Shown here: piece after piece, positions 5,044 to 6,435 of the stretch
How positions within the stretch are numbered: the stretch's first letter is position 1
Layout of the letters: every line of letters starts with the position of its first letter
Origin: SIG452 sp045541975
Lineage (GTDB): Bacteria; Bacillota; Clostridia; UMGS1840
Length of the DNA: 6,435 bases
Assembly (NCBI GenBank): GCA_045541975.1
Contig: JAZQKB010000035.1
Coordinates: 1 to 6,435 of the forward strand
Direction of reading: 5' to 3'
Notes under the pieces: model-generated
Told to the model about the DNA's origin: nothing
What the model saw: only the letters and a program-made list of their open reading frames with translations
The model's database searches: none
Translations under genes and position numbers: made by a program

Positions 5044-6159
5044 ATGAAAGCAAAAAACGGTATGATTTATCAAAACAATTACGCAAGAACAGCGGCTTTT
5101 TATGAAGCAACCTGTGCACCTGCTGTAGAAAATGATTTAACAAAGAAAGCAGCTAATGAGTTTCTTATTTCAATCTATCGAACAATTGGGGAACAATGCG
5201 ACGATATTGGTCTAAAAGCTGTATCTGATGTTTTCTTTCAACCATGGGAGCAGCAAAAAGGACGAGAAGCAGATGTGAAAGCAATACGAACTCCCCTTAT
5301 TAAGATAGAGGAATTAATGGAACAGCTATTCTTTTATTGTAGAAATGCAGTAATTACCGAGAAGGGTCTTTCAGTTTCAACGGAGATTTTTTCACCAAAG
5401 AAAATATTTATATCGGTATTGTCAACAGCAGGTGTACCGGTTACCAAAAAGGGAAAATTTGAAATCAACTGCGGGAAAGATTGTGCAGAAGGTTTAAAAA
5501 AATTATCCGAATTAGCAGTAACAACAAGAACCGATGGAACAGAAGATTTGATAAAGTCAGTTTTTTACTTTAGTAGATGTGTATTTGATCATGACGTAGA
5601 CTGGCTCAGTCAATGTTTTGATGATATGATGGATGCAGATGGAAGGATTGTATTTTTATGTGCAAAGCTAAATGAGCTTGGATATCACAGAGAAGTAATG
5701 ATTGACGGACGTTATATATCATTAAATTATGTAAAGGAATATGGCAAAAAAGCAGAACCGATAAAAAAGGCTTGGGCAGACAAATCACATCTTGGAATTG
5801 AAATCAGCTATGAAGATCTTTGCATTGTACCTGCCACATTACATATAAGATTACCTCGTTTCGCAGAGCTTTTGAGTAGATTCGATGAAATACCTGATGA
5901 TGCAAAAAAATTAATATTTGAAAAAGTAAAGAACTGTGATGGCTGCAGATATTGCGTACAGACTGATAAAAGTGGCATGAGACCTCTGGCAGCAATAGCA
6001 GTCGAGGGTGTAGGTAAATGTCCATATTTTCCTTCATTTTCTCTAAGATGGAATGAAGTTAGCGAGGAACTTCCTAAACAGATTATGTCCTTACTTGAGG
6101 CGTATACAATATTTGGCGATAAGCAATTACCACGATCAGTGATTAAAGCGCGGTTGTGA
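5044..6159 (+). CDS. Uncharacterised 371-aa protein with CxxCxxC cluster
   Basis: I do not recognise a functional family with confidence. The ribosome site AAGGAG (5032-5037) is 6 nt before the ATG. Residues 1-200 are mainly helical and charged, with no signal peptide or membrane segment. The strongest motif is near the C-terminus: CDGCRYC (Cys298, Cys301, Cys304), then QTDKSGMRPLA, then CPYFPSFSLRW (Cys326). Four cysteines in this spacing suggest a metal site, zinc or possibly iron-sulfur. The motif recalls conserved hypothetical proteins of Clostridia with CRYCVQTDK-type ends, but I cannot name the family. The gene is clearly richer in A+T than its neighbours: a hand count gives 15 G+C in 60 at 5881-5940 against 31 in 60 at 4681-4740. 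Its last codons and stop fall in direct repeat copy 2, so the original C-terminus may have been cut and replaced. It lies between a broken and an intact copy of a hydrolase gene start. Confidence 0.8.
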   Translation: MKAKNGMIYQNNYARTAAFYEATCAPAVENDLTKKAANEFLISIYRTIGEQCDDIGLKAVSDVFFQPWEQQKGREADVKAIRTPLIKIEELMEQLFFYCRNAVITEKGLSVSTEIFSPKKIFISVLSTAGVPVTKKGKFEINCGKDCAEGLKKLSELAVTTRTDGTEDLIKSVFYFSRCVFDHDVDWLSQCFDDMMDADGRIVFLCAKLNELGYHREVMIDGRYISLNYVKEYGKKAEPIKKAWADKSHLGIEISYEDLCIVPATLHIRLPRFAELLSRFDEIPDDAKKLIFEKVKNCDGCRYCVQTDKSGMRPLAAIAVEGVGKCPYFPSFSLRWNEVSEELPKQIMSLLEAYTIFGDKQLPRSVIKARL

Positions 6160-6290
6160 CTGAGAAATAATAAGGAGGCTGGAATGTTTTATATTGACGA
6201 TATGGTTCGACAGCATGCATTTGGGATGAAACATCTGCAATTGGCTGTCGCTCTCATTGATGAGGATCACGTAACGCGGCTCACGTACAA
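6151..6290 (+). repeat. 140-bp direct repeat, copy 2
   Basis: This matches 4786-4925 at a constant offset of 1365 bp. It carries the last three codons of the 371-aa gene (CGG TTG TGA), a stretch equivalent to the end of the GyrI-like gene in another frame (including the former TAA at 6168-6170), an intact AAGGAGG, and the first 35 codons of the hydrolase gene. Confidence 0.9.
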
Positions 6291-6435
6291 TGGGGACAAG
6301 TGGAATCAGGAAGTGCCGTCCCTTGTGTATGAAATTGGTTCTGTAACGAAGACTTTTACGGCAGCGTTACTTGCAAAGCTGCTGTATGAAGGGGTTCTCC
6401 GATTAGAGGATACCGTGGATGTATATCTTCCCGAA
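6184..6435 (+). CDS. Serine beta-lactamase-like hydrolase (class C/PBP fold), 3' end beyond window
   Basis: 84 codons are visible before the right edge. Residues 51-63 (IGSVTKTFTAALL) carry the SxxK motif of the class C beta-lactamase/penicillin-binding-protein-like superfamily, with Ser53 as nucleophile and Lys56 as general base. The following LLYEGVLRLEDTVDVYLPE is the usual helix and D-x-V-x-x-Y-L-P segment. No signal peptide precedes the domain, so the enzyme is probably cytoplasmic and more likely an esterase or peptidase-like member than a secreted beta-lactamase. The YxN and later motifs lie off the window. AAGGAGG (6172-6178) is 5 nt before the ATG. It follows the unknown gene by 24 nt and may be co-transcribed with it. 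Before the insertion it probably followed the GyrI-like gene directly. The substrate cannot be told. Confidence 0.88.
   Translation, partial: MFYIDDMVRQHAFGMKHLQLAVALIDEDHVTRLTYNGDKWNQEVPSLVYEIGSVTKTFTAALLAKLLYEGVLRLEDTVDVYLPE

Noticed and set aside
4926..6150. Terminal inverted repeats or transposase for the inserted segment
   Set aside because: The two ends share only a weak, gapped similarity when inverted, and the segment encodes no transposase-like protein, so it is not called an insertion sequence.
1..6435. CRISPR array, tRNA or rRNA
   Set aside because: No regularly spaced short repeats and no tRNA or rRNA-like sequence were seen on either strand.

Overview
The window looks like part of an integrative and mobilizable element (or a similar transposon-like island) from a low-to-mid GC Firmicute, probably a gut Clostridia or Lachnospiraceae type. 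The evidence is strong AGGAGG ribosome sites, a large serine recombinase with a zinc ribbon and coiled coil, a MobV/Pre-type relaxase with a small TnpW-like neighbour, and small HTH regulators typical of such elements. The assignment rests on family recognition only.

Left half (about 1-2700), minus strand: a mobility module. From its promoter end it reads relaxase (1723-2667), a 63-residue TnpW-like protein (1488-1679), then a large serine recombinase (start 1401, running off the left edge after 467 codons). The recombinase has its own well-spaced promoter, with an inverted repeat around the -10 box. The divergent gap 2668-2871 should hold the origin of transfer; it contains a short hairpin candidate and the promoter for the regulator to its right.

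Middle (2872-4272), plus strand: a GTG-initiated XRE-type HTH regulator (269 aa), then a MerR/excisionase-like HTH protein (146 aa). It closes with a hairpin over the stop codon and a rho-independent terminator. A near-consensus promoter lies across that terminator, with its -10 hexamer in the terminator loop. It would start transcription of the genes to the right.

Right part (4341-6435), plus strand: cargo. A stand-alone GyrI-like/Cass2-like effector-binding protein (154 aa) is followed by a broken 5' fragment of a serine beta-lactamase-like hydrolase gene. Next comes an A+T-rich, unrecognised 371-aa protein with a CxxCxxC cluster, then the intact start of the hydrolase gene, which runs off the right edge. 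The fragment and the intact start lie in two 140-bp direct repeats, 1365 bp apart and about 91% identical (4786-4925 and 6151-6290). I infer that an ancestral effector-binding/hydrolase operon was interrupted by a segment carrying the unknown gene. This repeat-bounded insert is the most unusual feature of the window.

The element's outer ends (att sites) are not identifiable here, and I see no tRNA, rRNA or CRISPR.
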